64,000 nt of DNA from Mycolicibacterium iranicum (lineage in GTDB: Bacteria > Actinomycetota > Actinomycetes > Mycobacteriales > Mycobacteriaceae): contig NZ_LWCS01000031.1 in assembly GCF_001650495.1 (NCBI RefSeq), forward strand, positions 1 to 64,000. The letters run 5' to 3'. Under the pieces are notes generated by a model. The model made no database searches. It was not told the origin of the DNA and worked only from the letters and a program-made list of their open reading frames with translations. A program made the position numbers and the translations under genes. Of the stretch, positions 14,749 to 28,173 are shown piece by piece (the stretch's first letter is position 1; the number at the start of each line of letters is the position of its first letter).

Positions 14749-15950
14749 TGTCCGGCGCGAGCATTCTGCACGCTGATCTCGACTCGTTCTACGCCTCGGT
14801 CGAGCAGCGCGACGATCCGTCCCTCCGAGGCAGGCCCGTTCTCGTCGGCGGCGGTGTCGTGCTGGCCGCCAGCTATGAGGCGAAGGCCTATGGGGTGCGC
14901 ACGGCGATGGGCGGTCGCCAGGCCCGTGCACTCTGCCCCCAGGCGATCGTCGTCCCACCGCGCATGTCGGCGTACTCGAAGGCCAGCGCTGCGGTGTTCG
15001 AGGTGTTCCGCGACACGACCCCGCTAGTCGAACCGCTGTCCGTCGACGAGGCGTTTCTGGATGTGTCGGGTCTGTGGCGGGTGTCGGGGACACCGGTCCA
15101 GATCGGCGCGCGACTCCGCGACCGGGTGCGTGAGGAGGTGGGTCTGCCGATCACGGTGGGGATTGCGCGGACGAAGTTCCTCGCCAAGGTCGCCAGCCAG
15201 GAAGCCAAGCCTGACGGGCTGCTGCTCGTGCCTCCGGACCGCGAGTTGGCGTTCCTGCATCCTCTGCCCGTGCGCCGGCTGTGGGGCGTCGGCGCCAAGA
15301 CCGCCGACAAGCTGCGCGCGCACGGCATCGAGACCGTCGCCGACGTCGCCGAGTTGAGCGAGGCGACGCTCGGTTCGCTGGTGGGCGGGGCGATGGGCCG
15401 GCAACTTTTTGCGTTGTCGCACAACGTGGATCGACGCCGGGTGGTGACGGGCCAACGGCGTCGTTCGGTCGGAGCCCAGCGCGCGCTGGGGCGCTCGGGC
15501 AACGCGATGACTCCCGACGAGATCGACGCGGTCGTCGTCAACCTGATCGACCGCATCACCCGACGGATGCGCGGCGCTGACCGAACCGGCCGAACTGTGG
15601 TGCTGCGGTTGAGGTTCGACGACTTCGGGCGCGCGACCCGCTCACATACGATGCCGAGGGCGACGGCGTCGACCGACGCGATACTCGGTGCGGCGCGGCG
15701 GTTGGTCGCCGCGGCGCACCCTCTGATCGCCGAGCGCGGTGTGACGTTGATCGGCTTCGCGGTGTGCAACATCGACCGCGACGGCGCCCAGCAATTGGAG
15801 TTGCCGTTCGTCACCCCGGACGCCAGAGACTCCCTGACGATCGACGTCGCGATCGACAAGGTGCGGGGACGGTATGGCAACGCTGCTCTGACGCGGGGCG
15901 TGCTGGTCGGCCGCGACCCGGGATTGGAGATGCCGATGCTCCCCGATTGA
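14742..15950 (+). CDS. dinB: Y-family DNA polymerase IV (DinB3-like)
   Basis: The 402-residue enzyme has the Y-family catalytic acids in ILHADLDSFYASVEQ and VDEAFLDVSG, the thumb helix-hairpin-helix (LWGVGAKTADKLRAHGI) and a little-finger domain ending in RGVLVGRDPG. It copies past damaged bases. In M. smegmatis a third DinB lies beside ethA/ethR, and this is probably its ortholog; M. tuberculosis lacks it there. The ATG at 14742 lies inside a LexA box, so the GTG at 14748 (reading VSGASILHADLDSF) may be the true start. No beta-clamp motif was identified with certainty. Confidence 0.93.
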   Translation: MFVSGASILHADLDSFYASVEQRDDPSLRGRPVLVGGGVVLAASYEAKAYGVRTAMGGRQARALCPQAIVVPPRMSAYSKASAAVFEVFRDTTPLVEPLSVDEAFLDVSGLWRVSGTPVQIGARLRDRVREEVGLPITVGIARTKFLAKVASQEAKPDGLLLVPPDRELAFLHPLPVRRLWGVGAKTADKLRAHGIETVADVAELSEATLGSLVGGAMGRQLFALSHNVDRRRVVTGQRRRSVGAQRALGRSGNAMTPDEIDAVVVNLIDRITRRMRGADRTGRTVVLRLRFDDFGRATRSHTMPRATASTDAILGAARRLVAAAHPLIAERGVTLIGFAVCNIDRDGAQQLELPFVTPDARDSLTIDVAIDKVRGRYGNAALTRGVLVGRDPGLEMPMLPD

Positions 15951-15955
15951 ACGGC

Positions 15956-15986
15956 TTGACCTCAATTTTGGTTGAGGTTCTACCGT
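15956..15986 (+). promoter_or_regulatory. SoxR-like MerR-type promoter
   Basis: A 20-bp inverted repeat (ACCTCAA, 6-nt centre TTTTGG, TTGAGGT; 15959-15978) lies between TTGACC (15956-15961) and TACCGT (15981-15986), separated by 19 bp. A long 19-bp spacer with a CCTCAA-N6-TTGAGG element is the layout of SoxR-activated promoters. The -10 ends 6 nt before the ATG, predicting a leaderless mRNA. Confidence 0.75.
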
Positions 15987-15992
15987 GAGGCC

Positions 15993-16808
15993 ATGACTCG
16001 AACTGGCCTGGGCCGCTACGGCTTCTCGGTCGATGTGCGGGACGACGACAGCCATCTCGCAACCGCGTTGACCATCGAGGGACTTGGATTCGGCACCCTG
16101 TGGATCAACGGCGGGCAGCTCGACAGGCTCGACCGGCTGACGGATCTTCTGGCCGCCACCAACACGGCCGCGGTCGGATCGTCGATCATCGCGCCCGATA
16201 AGTACACCCCGACCGACGTGGCGGACGTGTTCGCGCAGGCGGAGAAGCTAGCACCGGCGCGGTTGTTCGTCGGATTGGGATCGTCACACCGCCCCAAGGC
16301 GCTCAACCACCTCGACGGCTATCTCGACCAACTCGATGTCGTCCCCCGGCATCGAAGGGTGTTGGCGGCGTTGGGCCCTCGCGCTCTGACGCTGGCCCGT
16401 CACCGGTTCGCCGGTGCGATGCCGATGCTGTTCACGGCGGCGCAGACGACGTCCGCCCGGCAGGTACTCGGTCCGGATCGCCTGCTGTCGGTGGGACTCT
16501 CCGCCGTGCTCGACGAGCAGCCGGACAGGGCGAGGACCACGGCACGACGGCCCCTCCAGTTCTTGACGACGCTGACCAGCTACCGCAAGTCGTTGATGAG
16601 ACAGGGCTTTACGGATCGCGACATCGAATCTGTCAGCGACCACCTCGTGGACTCACTGGTTGCCTGGGGCAGCGCTGCGGAGATCGCCGAACGGGCCCAA
16701 CGGCTTCACGAAGCGGGCGCCGACCATGTGCACCTGACGGTTCTCGGCGAGGGGAGGCAGCCGACGGGCGCGCTCGCTGCGCGACTGCTGGCGGCGGAGT
16801 TCGGCTAG
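15993..16808 (+). CDS. LLM-class (luciferase-like) oxidoreductase, probably F420-dependent
   Basis: The 271-residue protein is a short bacterial luciferase-like barrel: GRYGFSVDVRDD, FGTLWINGGQLDRLD, GSSIIAPDKYTP, ARLFVGLGSSH, with AEIAERAQRLHEAGADHVHLTVLG near the C-terminus. In mycobacteria most such proteins use F420H2; substrate cannot be read from sequence. The ATG at 15993 is fixed by the promoter just upstream. The SoxR-like promoter suggests induction by redox-active compounds. Its TAG stop shares the sequence CTAG with the stop of the convergent PHP gene. Confidence 0.88.
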   Translation: MTRTGLGRYGFSVDVRDDDSHLATALTIEGLGFGTLWINGGQLDRLDRLTDLLAATNTAAVGSSIIAPDKYTPTDVADVFAQAEKLAPARLFVGLGSSHRPKALNHLDGYLDQLDVVPRHRRVLAALGPRALTLARHRFAGAMPMLFTAAQTTSARQVLGPDRLLSVGLSAVLDEQPDRARTTARRPLQFLTTLTSYRKSLMRQGFTDRDIESVSDHLVDSLVAWGSAAEIAERAQRLHEAGADHVHLTVLGEGRQPTGALAARLLAAEFG

Positions 16809-17812
16809 CCCGCGCGCGTCCAGTCGAGCAAGGTGTCGGCGGGCCACGTGTTGACGATGCGTTCGGGCTGCAGTCCCGCGTCGAGGGCACGCTGGGCGCC
16901 GTAACCGAGGAACTCGAGCTGTCCGGGGGCGTGGGCGTCGGTGTCGATCGAGAACACGCAACCGATTTCCATGGCGAGTTCGAGCAGGCGGGTGGGGGGA
17001 TCGCGGCGCTCGGGACGAGAGTTGATCTCGACCGCGGTGCCGGCGTCGCGACAGAGCCCGAACACCTTCTCGGCGTCGAACTTCGACTCCGGCCGCACTC
17101 CCCTGCCGCCGGTCACAAGTCGGCCGGTGCAGTGGCCGAGGACGTCGGTGTGGGGATTGGCGACCGCAGTGAGCATGCGACGGGTCATGGCAGGGGCGTC
17201 CATGGCGAGTTTGGAGTGGACACTGGCGACGACGATGTCGAGACGTTCGAGCAGTTCGTCTTCCTGGTCGAGGGTGCCGTCTTCGAGGATGTCGACCTCG
17301 ATGCCGGTGAGAATCCGCATGGGCGCCACCTTTTGGCGGATCTCGTCGATGACGTCGAGCTGTTGGCGCAACCGCTCCGGCGACAATCCGTTGGCGACCC
17401 GTAGACGTGGCGAGTGATCGGTCAGCGCGCAGTATTCATGTCCCAGGTCACGGGCGGCCATCATCATCTCTTCGATCGGCGCGGATCCGTCGGACCAGTT
17501 GGAATGCACGTGCAGATCGCCGCGCAGCGCCGCGCGGATGTCGCCGCCGCCGAGGTCTTGCGCGGACTCGCGAAGTTCGACGAGCGCGTCAGGCTCGCGG
17601 CCGGCCCACGCCTGCGCGATGACCTTCGCGGTCTTGGGTCCGACCTTGGGCAACGTCTGCCAACTGTTGGCCGCGCCGTGCTTCTCCCGCTGGGCGTCGG
17701 TGAGCGCTTCGACGACGTCAGCGGCGTTGCGGTAGGCCATCACCCGGCGGGGGTCTTCGCGCGCGCGGTCCTTGTAGTAGGCGATCTGACGCAGCGCGGT
17801 GACCGGGTCCAT
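16805..17812 (-). CDS. PHP-domain phosphoesterase (Rv3856c-like)
   Basis: The 335-residue protein has an N-terminal helix-hairpin-helix part (LPKVGPKTAKVIAQAW) and a PHP domain with metal ligands in RGDLHVHSNWSDG, CALTDHSPRL, GIEVDIL, VASVHSK, DVLGHCTGR and SIDTDAHAP. This is the C-terminal half of PolX-type enzymes; the polymerase palm is absent. It is likely a nuclease or phosphatase acting on DNA ends or phosphate esters. Length matches Rv3856c. The ATG at 17812 is chosen over an upstream extension of 93 codons that overlaps the small genes on the other strand. Confidence 0.92.
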   Translation of the reverse strand: MDPVTALRQIAYYKDRAREDPRRVMAYRNAADVVEALTDAQREKHGAANSWQTLPKVGPKTAKVIAQAWAGREPDALVELRESAQDLGGGDIRAALRGDLHVHSNWSDGSAPIEEMMMAARDLGHEYCALTDHSPRLRVANGLSPERLRQQLDVIDEIRQKVAPMRILTGIEVDILEDGTLDQEDELLERLDIVVASVHSKLAMDAPAMTRRMLTAVANPHTDVLGHCTGRLVTGGRGVRPESKFDAEKVFGLCRDAGTAVEINSRPERRDPPTRLLELAMEIGCVFSIDTDAHAPGQLEFLGYGAQRALDAGLQPERIVNTWPADTLLDWTRAG

Positions 17813-17902
17813 CCCACCAGTGTGCCCCGATCGGAGTCGAACAATTGGTGCACAGACCCCCTCCGCGGCGTTGATAGGGTCGCTGGACGGGAGGGTTCTG
17901 TC

Positions 17903-18019
17903 GTGAGTGTGTGGGAAGACGTCACCGACGTCGGTGGCGGTCTTGGTGGACTCCTGACGGACGTGCCGAGCCTCATTGGCAATGTCGCCGAAGTGCAGTC
18001 CACCCAATCGCGGCCCTGA
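17903..18019 (+). CDS. Micro-ORF (38 aa) heading a coupled cluster
   Basis: A GTG with GGGAGG about 8 nt upstream opens a 38-codon frame (VSVWEDVTDVGGGLGGLLTD...). Its TGA overlaps the ATG of the next micro-ORF by one base. The product is acidic, Gly-rich and shows no membrane segment. I do not recognise it. Support is the ribosome site and the chain of overlaps to the large secreted protein at 18150. Confidence 0.5.
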   Translation: MSVWEDVTDVGGGLGGLLTDVPSLIGNVAEVQSTQSRP

Positions 18020-18153
18020 TGGGACGACTCGGTCGCGACCCCGCCGCAACGCGCAGCTTTCTTGAACGAGACCTCGGGCTTCCCACACCAAGGTCCGTTA
18101 ATGAGACGCGCGCCAAGGTGTTCGCCGGCCGTTATGACGACCAGTCCGAATGA
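18019..18153 (+). CDS. Micro-ORF (44 aa), coupled to neighbours
   Basis: The 44-codon frame begins at the ATG overlapping the previous stop and ends in ATGA overlapping the start of the 472-residue gene. The product is charged and soluble (GRDPAATRSFLERDLGLPTP). It could be a real small protein or serve to couple translation. No family recognised. Confidence 0.45.
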   Translation: MGRLGRDPAATRSFLERDLGLPTPRSVNETRAKVFAGRYDDQSE

Positions 18154-19568
18154 GGCTCGACCACAAGCGTCTTGAGCGACGACTCAGGTTTTTCATCCTT
18201 GTCGTCGGCGCGCTGTCTATCGTCATTCCGCTCACCCTCATCGGGGTTTCGTCGTGCATTCAGTCCCGTCATTTCGCCAATGATCGTCGCCCTCCCGACT
18301 TCGCCCGCGCTGACCACTGGACCCCGCCCCATCGGACTTTCCTGAAATCGTCCTTGGAGGTCAAACCCGTCCCAGGCTGGAGACTTTCAGTAGCCGAACT
18401 CGGACTCCCACGGGGTTCTCGCATCGCGACAGATCCGATGCCTGTTCGTTCTCACCCGTTCATCGGCAACATCGACGAGCGTGCGTTCTTTCTCGCCTCG
18501 AGCGGCGAACCGAGCGCTCCGCAGTGGTGGCTCGCCGGAGTGAACGTCGAAACCGGCGCGCCACTTTTCCCCGCGATACCACTCAATCCCGGGGACAACC
18601 CCGACTGCTTTCTCAATGGACCTGATGCCTTGCTCTGCATCACCACCGAGATCGAGAACCGCACCGCCTGGGTGATCGACTCCCACTCTGGGGCAATCAC
18701 ATACACCGGACCCACTGACCTGAATATCCGTCCCAGCGACCTCAATGTTCAGCAGGTCGGCATCTACGCTGTTGCCGAGTCCGTCGACGAAGGTGTCTAC
18801 GGCGTCGGTTCGCGCGCTGAAACGACGTGGTTTGTCCCGGGCGCTGGTGATATGTCGCCCCTATACGTACTCGGTCTCGACATTGCACAACCTCCCATGG
18901 CCTATCAGACCGTGTTGGGTTTCAACGCCTTCGACAGGACTTTGTTCTCTGTGGTGGTGATCGAGCCCGAAATGCGGGATAACTTCGAGATGATCAACAT
19001 TCTTTTGTATCCAGGAGGTTTCGCCGCCGAAGTGCGGCCCCGCGATTACTCCTCGGCCCCGCAAGTACGTCTTTACGACGCCGCCGGCAGGAGAATGTCT
19101 GACATCGATTTTGGTATATCCGGGATGCCATCCCAGCCCGTCTTCGACATGCCCGCCTTGCACGATGAAACCTGGCGCTACCTCACTCCACACGGTGAGC
19201 TCATCGCAGAGACCGCAGAGCCACCTGTTCGCCTGGTGGGATCCCGACTCATCGTCGACGCCAATGAGTTTTCGACCCGGAGTTGGGACCAGTACGACAT
19301 CCACACCGGGGCGAAGGGCAAGCGGTGCGGCAATCTTGACATGGACTCCGGCTATATCGGGTACGACGGAACGAGCATCGCGGTCACGTCCGACGGTAAC
19401 GGAACCATCGGACTCGACACGGAGGCTACAGATTTCGACACATGCGAACGCCTGTGGACCATCAGCTCTCCGCCTGGTTCGTTTCGTTACGTCTGGCGCA
19501 TCAACACCACGCTCGTCCAACTGTCGGACGACGGGACGGAATTGATGTCGCTGGTGGCCCCTAGCTAG
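18150..19568 (+). CDS. Secreted or lipid-anchored protein, possible beta-propeller, unknown function
   Basis: The 472-residue product has a basic start, a hydrophobic segment at about residues 11-34 ending GVSSC, which can be read as a lipobox or as the end of a membrane anchor, and a large extracellular part. That part has recurring short hydrophobic strands and WW/D-G turns (QWWLAGVNVETGAPLF, TAWVIDSHSGAITYTG, YDIHTGAKGKRCG, YVWRINTTLVQLS), as in PQQ-like propellers. Base composition is lower in GC than neighbours. It is absent from the corresponding M. tuberculosis locus, suggesting acquired DNA. It overlaps the convergent gene by 8 nt. Confidence 0.75.
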   Translation: MRLDHKRLERRLRFFILVVGALSIVIPLTLIGVSSCIQSRHFANDRRPPDFARADHWTPPHRTFLKSSLEVKPVPGWRLSVAELGLPRGSRIATDPMPVRSHPFIGNIDERAFFLASSGEPSAPQWWLAGVNVETGAPLFPAIPLNPGDNPDCFLNGPDALLCITTEIENRTAWVIDSHSGAITYTGPTDLNIRPSDLNVQQVGIYAVAESVDEGVYGVGSRAETTWFVPGAGDMSPLYVLGLDIAQPPMAYQTVLGFNAFDRTLFSVVVIEPEMRDNFEMINILLYPGGFAAEVRPRDYSSAPQVRLYDAAGRRMSDIDFGISGMPSQPVFDMPALHDETWRYLTPHGELIAETAEPPVRLVGSRLIVDANEFSTRSWDQYDIHTGAKGKRCGNLDMDSGYIGYDGTSIAVTSDGNGTIGLDTEATDFDTCERLWTISSPPGSFRYVWRINTTLVQLSDDGTELMSLVAPS

Positions 19569-20130
19569 CCCAGGCGGGATCCCGGCCGGTCAGGGCAACC
19601 ACCCGGTCCATCAGCGGCGCGTCGTCGGGCGTCGGCACGGCGGCGCCGAACAATCCGTCGATCGGCTCACCGCCGGAGAACGACGCCACGTGCGCCTGGA
19701 CCGCGGTCAGAATCTCGTCGGACACGTGATAGGTGAGCCCCGCCGACACCGCGACGTCCCAGCCGTGCACGACGACTTCGGTCAGCGCGATCATCCCGCC
19801 GACGTCGGCGGGGAAGTCGACGCCGCCGGCGCGCGACATCCCTTCCCACGCCGCCGGATCTCGCCACGCCTGTGCCAGGCGTTCGAGATTTTCGGGGTAG
19901 AGCGTCCGCCACTCGGGCTCCGGCCCGTCACCCATCTCCGGCGCAGTGTCGGTGAGTTCACCGAATTCTTTGCGGGCCGCCGCGTCGAACGCCAGCGACA
20001 GACCTCCGATGTGCGCGATCACCGCGCCCAGATTCATCGCGCCACACGGGGTGGGCGCCGCGAGATGATCATCGCGTACCTGGCCCAGCAGTTCGGCCGT
20101 GCCCTCGCACGCCGCGGTCATATCGATCAT
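19561..20130 (-). CDS. TIGR03086-type DinB-fold metal-binding protein
   Basis: The 189-residue protein has the mycothiol-dependent maleylpyruvate isomerase-like N-terminal domain: TPCGAMNLGAVIAHIGG carries one His ligand, and LTEVVVHGWDVAVSAG the second with its DxxxH-like partner. TIGR03086 proteins belong to the DinB/YfiT fold that binds a divalent metal and often mycothiol or bacillithiol. Substrate unknown. It is divergent from the F420-type enzyme at 20202. Confidence 0.85.
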   Translation of the reverse strand: MIDMTAACEGTAELLGQVRDDHLAAPTPCGAMNLGAVIAHIGGLSLAFDAAARKEFGELTDTAPEMGDGPEPEWRTLYPENLERLAQAWRDPAAWEGMSRAGGVDFPADVGGMIALTEVVVHGWDVAVSAGLTYHVSDEILTAVQAHVASFSGGEPIDGLFGAAVPTPDDAPLMDRVVALTGRDPAWAS

Positions 20131-20201
20131 GCCGATACAGACCAGTGCGCTGGGCCGGACTCATCGCGCGCTTACAGGAATCAGGACTAGCCTCGGTGTA
20201 C

Positions 20202-21062
20202 GTGCGATTCGCCTTCAAAACATCCCCGCAGAACACCACGTGGTCCGACATGCTTGCCATCTGGAAGACGGCCGACCAGATCGACGTCTTCGAGTCGGGC
20301 TGGACCTTCGACCACTTCTATCCGATTTTCTCCGATTCGAAGGGGCCCTGCCTGGAAGGCTGGATCACCCTCACCGCCCTGGCTCAGGCCACCACGCGTC
20401 TTCGGGTCGGCGTGCTCGTCACGGGTATCCACTATCGACATCCCGCAGTGCTCGCCAACATGGCCTCAGCCCTGGACATCGTCTCCAACGGTCGGCTCGA
20501 ACTGGGTATCGGCGCCGGTTGGAACGAAGAGGAGTCCGGTGCCTATGGCATCGAGCTGGGCAGCATCAAGGAGCGGTTCGATCGGTTCGAGGAAGCGTGT
20601 CAGGTTCTCAAGGGGCTGTTGAGCGAGGAGACGACGACGTTCGACGGCACGTTCTATCAGCTCAAGGACGCCCGCAACGAGCCGAAGGGGCCCCAGCAGC
20701 CCCATCCTCCGATCTGCATCGGCGGCAGCGGTGAGAAGCGGACGCTGCGGATCACCGCGCAGTACGCCGATCACTGGAACTTCGTCGGTGGCACTCCCGA
20801 AGAGTTCGCCCGCAAGCGTGACGTGTTGGCTGCGCACTGCGCGGACATAGGTCGCGACCCCACGGAGATCATGCTCTCCGCCCACGTCCGGCTGGGTGAG
20901 GATCGAGACTACGACAAGGTCATCGCGGACGCCGCGGGGCTGGGTGCCGAAGGCCTCGATTTGGCGATCATCTATCTGCCGCCGCCCTACGATCCCGCTG
21001 TGCTGGAACCGTTGGCCGCCAAGATCTCGACCTCCGGGCTGCTCACCAGCAAAGCAATTTGA
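20202..21062 (+). CDS. LLM-class F420-dependent oxidoreductase (TIGR03560-like)
   Basis: The 286-residue enzyme starts VRFAFKTSPQNTTW and shows the luciferase-like barrel marks FESGWTFDHFYP, RLRVGVLVTGIHYRHPAVLANMA, GRLELGIGAGWNEEE and PICIGGSGEKRTLRI. This group reduces or oxidises small substrates with F420. The GTG at 20202 is chosen because homologs begin at this point; a GTG two codons earlier and an ATG at 20145 are alternatives. A TAGCCT element 8 nt upstream may serve as -10. Confidence 0.9.
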   Translation: MRFAFKTSPQNTTWSDMLAIWKTADQIDVFESGWTFDHFYPIFSDSKGPCLEGWITLTALAQATTRLRVGVLVTGIHYRHPAVLANMASALDIVSNGRLELGIGAGWNEEESGAYGIELGSIKERFDRFEEACQVLKGLLSEETTTFDGTFYQLKDARNEPKGPQQPHPPICIGGSGEKRTLRITAQYADHWNFVGGTPEEFARKRDVLAAHCADIGRDPTEIMLSAHVRLGEDRDYDKVIADAAGLGAEGLDLAIIYLPPPYDPAVLEPLAAKISTSGLLTSKAI

Positions 21063-21140
21063 CGATCACGAAACAGTAACGATCAGGCAAACATACGATC
21101 ACACGCCGGGGGACGGCGCTTTCGACCGCGTCAGAGTTCG

Positions 21141-21281
21141 CTAGACGCCGTAGCGAAGGAGTTCGTCGGCGGTGATCAGCCGCTCTGCCTTCGCGGGGAA
21201 CTCACGGCTCTTGACCGGGTGACGGAACAACGTCCAGGCGATTCGACCCACCCGTGACCGGGTAATCGGGTTGATATACAT
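21141..21281 (-). CDS. Small basic protein (46 aa), unknown function
   Basis: A 47-codon frame starting ATG TAT ATC with AGGAG 9 nt upstream encodes a basic, Arg-rich peptide: MYINPITRSRVGRIAW, then HPVKSREFPAKAER and a terminal TADELLRYGV. It fills part of the otherwise gene-free 498-bp stretch 21063-21560 and would be missed by length cut-offs. Amino-acid use looks natural for a soluble protein. It lies near the M. tuberculosis position of Rv3857c, but I cannot claim homology. Confidence 0.6.
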   Translation of the reverse strand: MYINPITRSRVGRIAWTLFRHPVKSREFPAKAERLITADELLRYGV

Positions 21282-21388
21282 GGCGATTACTCCTGCGGTG
21301 TGCAATAGCTGAACCGGGGAGCAACGTTACCCCAGCTTCCTCACCGAGTCATTAGATACCGGCCTCCCGGCAAACTCGCGGAGGCACG

Positions 21389-21411
21389 CCGATCAAAGAT
21401 CGGATGTTTTT
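21389..21411 (+). terminator. Possible intrinsic terminator
   Basis: CCGATC-AAA-GATCGG (6-bp stem) is followed by ATGTTTTT. It lies 327 nt after the F420-type oxidoreductase gene on the plus strand. The rest of 21282-21560 shows nothing I can name. Confidence 0.4.
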
Positions 21412-21560
21412 GTTGAGACTGGAGTGACAGATGTGACTCCACGAGACCGTCCTGAGACATCAAGATCAGCGCATGAACAACCGTCGTTGTGGAAACAGCA
21501 CAACGATCGTCGCGGGTGAATTTTTGGTCACAAAGCCCGCCGCGGGGCGCGCGTTGCCAG

Positions 21561-23019
21561 TTACCGCTGCGGCGCGGCGGTGGGCTTGATGGGTGCCGGC
21601 AACGCCGAGTGGCCCATCAGATACGTGTCCACCGCCGACGCTGCCGCGCGACCCTCGGCGATCGCCCACACGATCAGCGACTGACCGCGGCCCATGTCGC
21701 CGGCTACGTACACACCCGGCACCGATGTCGCGAATGCAGGGTCGCGTCCGACGTTGCCTCGTTCGTTGAACTCCACCCCGAGATCGGTCAGCAGCCCCTC
21801 GCGCTCCGGTCCGGTGAAGCCCATCGCCAGCAGTACGAGGTCGGCTTCCATTTCGAAGTCCGAACCCTCGACCTTCTCGAACTTGCCCGCGTTCATCACG
21901 ACCTCGTGGGCTTTCAGCCCCGTGACACGTCCGTCCTCGCCGACGAACTGCTCGGTGTTGACGGAGTAGACGCGGTCGCCGCCTTCCTCGTGTGCCGAGG
22001 AGACGCGGAACATCAGCGGGTAGGTCGGCCACGGCGTCGAGTCGGCACGCGTCTCCGGCGGCCGCGGCATGATCTCGAACTGATGCACGCTGACCGCGCC
22101 CTGGCGATGCGAAGTACCCAGGCAGTCGGCTCCGGTGTCACCGCCGCCGATGATGATGACCTTCTTGTCGCGGGCCGTGATCGGCGGCTGACCGTTCTCG
22201 TCGATGACGGGGTCGCCGAGCTGTACCCGGTTGGCCCACGGCAGGAATTCCATCGCCTGGTGGATGCCGTCGAGGTCCCGGCCCGGGATGGGCAGATCCC
22301 GGCGCGCGGTCGCCCCGCCGGCCAGCACCACGGCGTCGAACTCCGACCGCAGCTGCGCGGCCGTGATGTCCACGCCGACGTTGACATTGGTGCGGAACTC
22401 GGTGCCCTCGGCGCGCATCTGGTCCAGGCGCCGGTCGATGTGGCGCTTCTCCATCTTGAACTCCGGGATGCCGTAGCGCAGCAGACCGCCGATGCGGTCG
22501 TCGCGCTCGAACACCGTCACCTTGTGGCCGGCGCGCGTGAGCTGTTGGGCCGCAGCCAATCCGGCGGGTCCGGAGCCGACCACCGCGACGGTTTTGCCGG
22601 TCAGCTTGGTCGGGGGCAGCGGGACGACCCAGCCCTCCTTGAAGGCGTTGTCGATGATCTCGACCTCGACCTGTTTGATGGTCACCGGATCCTGGTTGAT
22701 ACCGAGCACGCACGAGCCCTCGCACGGGGCGGGACACAGCCGTCCGGTGAACTCCGGGAAATTGTTGGTGGCGTGCAGGCGCTCGATGGCATCGCGCCAC
22801 CGGCCCGTGCGCACCAGGTCGTTCCACTCCGGGATCAGATTTCCCAACGGACAACCGTTGTGGCAGAACGGGATACCGCAGTCCATGCAGCGGCTTGCCT
22901 GCGCCTTCAGTGTGTCGTGGGAGAAGTCCTCGTAGACCTCCCTCCAGTCCTTCAGACGAAGGTCGACGGGACGACGCTTGGGTGTCTCGCGGTGGGTGTT
23001 CTTGAGGAATCCGCGTGGG

Positions 23020-23027
<8 letters not shown>
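21561..23027 (-). CDS. gltD: Glutamate synthase small subunit
   Basis: The 488-residue subunit feeds electrons from NADPH through FAD and Fe-S centres to GltB. N-terminal Cys motifs CMDCGIPFCHNGCP and CPAPCEGSC hold the 4Fe-4S clusters; then come the FAD Rossmann motif VVGSGPAGLAAAQQL, the NADPH motif IIGGGDTGADCL and the C-terminal GDMGRGQSLIVWAIAEGR. The ATG at 23027 lies inside the end of gltB, overlapping it by 8 nt, so translation is coupled. Confidence 0.97.
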
Positions 23028-27651
<4,624 letters not shown>

Positions 27652-27816
27652 CTACCTTCAAGAGCACACATCTCGACGCGAAGTTTCGATTGGCAACCGT
27701 TGCCGAGAGTGTTAGCCGGTCTGGCAGTGGAGGGCCCTCCGTGCAGCACTGAACGACGGCCCTTTTTCCACGCGCCACAAGTGGACAAAACGATATGACA
27801 AAAGGCCCCTGACATG

Positions 27817-27835
27817 CCAACTTAGCCCTACCTAA
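27817..27835. promoter_or_regulatory. Candidate IdeR box in the 522-bp gltB upstream region
   Basis: CCAACTTAGCCCTACCTAA agrees with about 13-14 of 19 positions of the palindromic IdeR consensus. It lies 166 bp before the gltB start. The stretch 27652-28173 otherwise has no convincing gene; it also holds a perfect GGAGGGCCCTCC palindrome near 27730-27741. The 78-codon frame at 27882-28118 on the minus strand is not supported. Confidence 0.4.
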
Positions 27836-28173
27836 CAAAGTTCGCCGAACGGCCCGGGGCTGGATCCGGCAGTAAGGCGCATCACGAGTGAATAACGTTG
27901 CCACGGGCCCGTTTTCGGCTATACCGTCGGCCCGTACCGGCCATGAGTGATCCGTCACACCTCTGAATGACAACGGATTGAAGTTTGCTAGACACCCCCC
28001 ATACCGGCCTCTGTAGTGCGCCGACGGCGCTGTGTTGATTTGCGCAAAGCCTTTCCGGATTCTTAGAGAACGCCTCGGCCGCCCGAGTCGCCACCAAGTG
28101 CGCACCCTGCACCACCACCGCCGTCTAAACCGCTGCGCTCCAATACTTTTGCGACCCATGGCAGGCTGCAGGG

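Noticed and set aside
27882..28118. 78-codon frame in the gltB upstream region
   Set aside because: No ribosome site or family resemblance; it covers a region more likely to hold promoters of the divergent genes.
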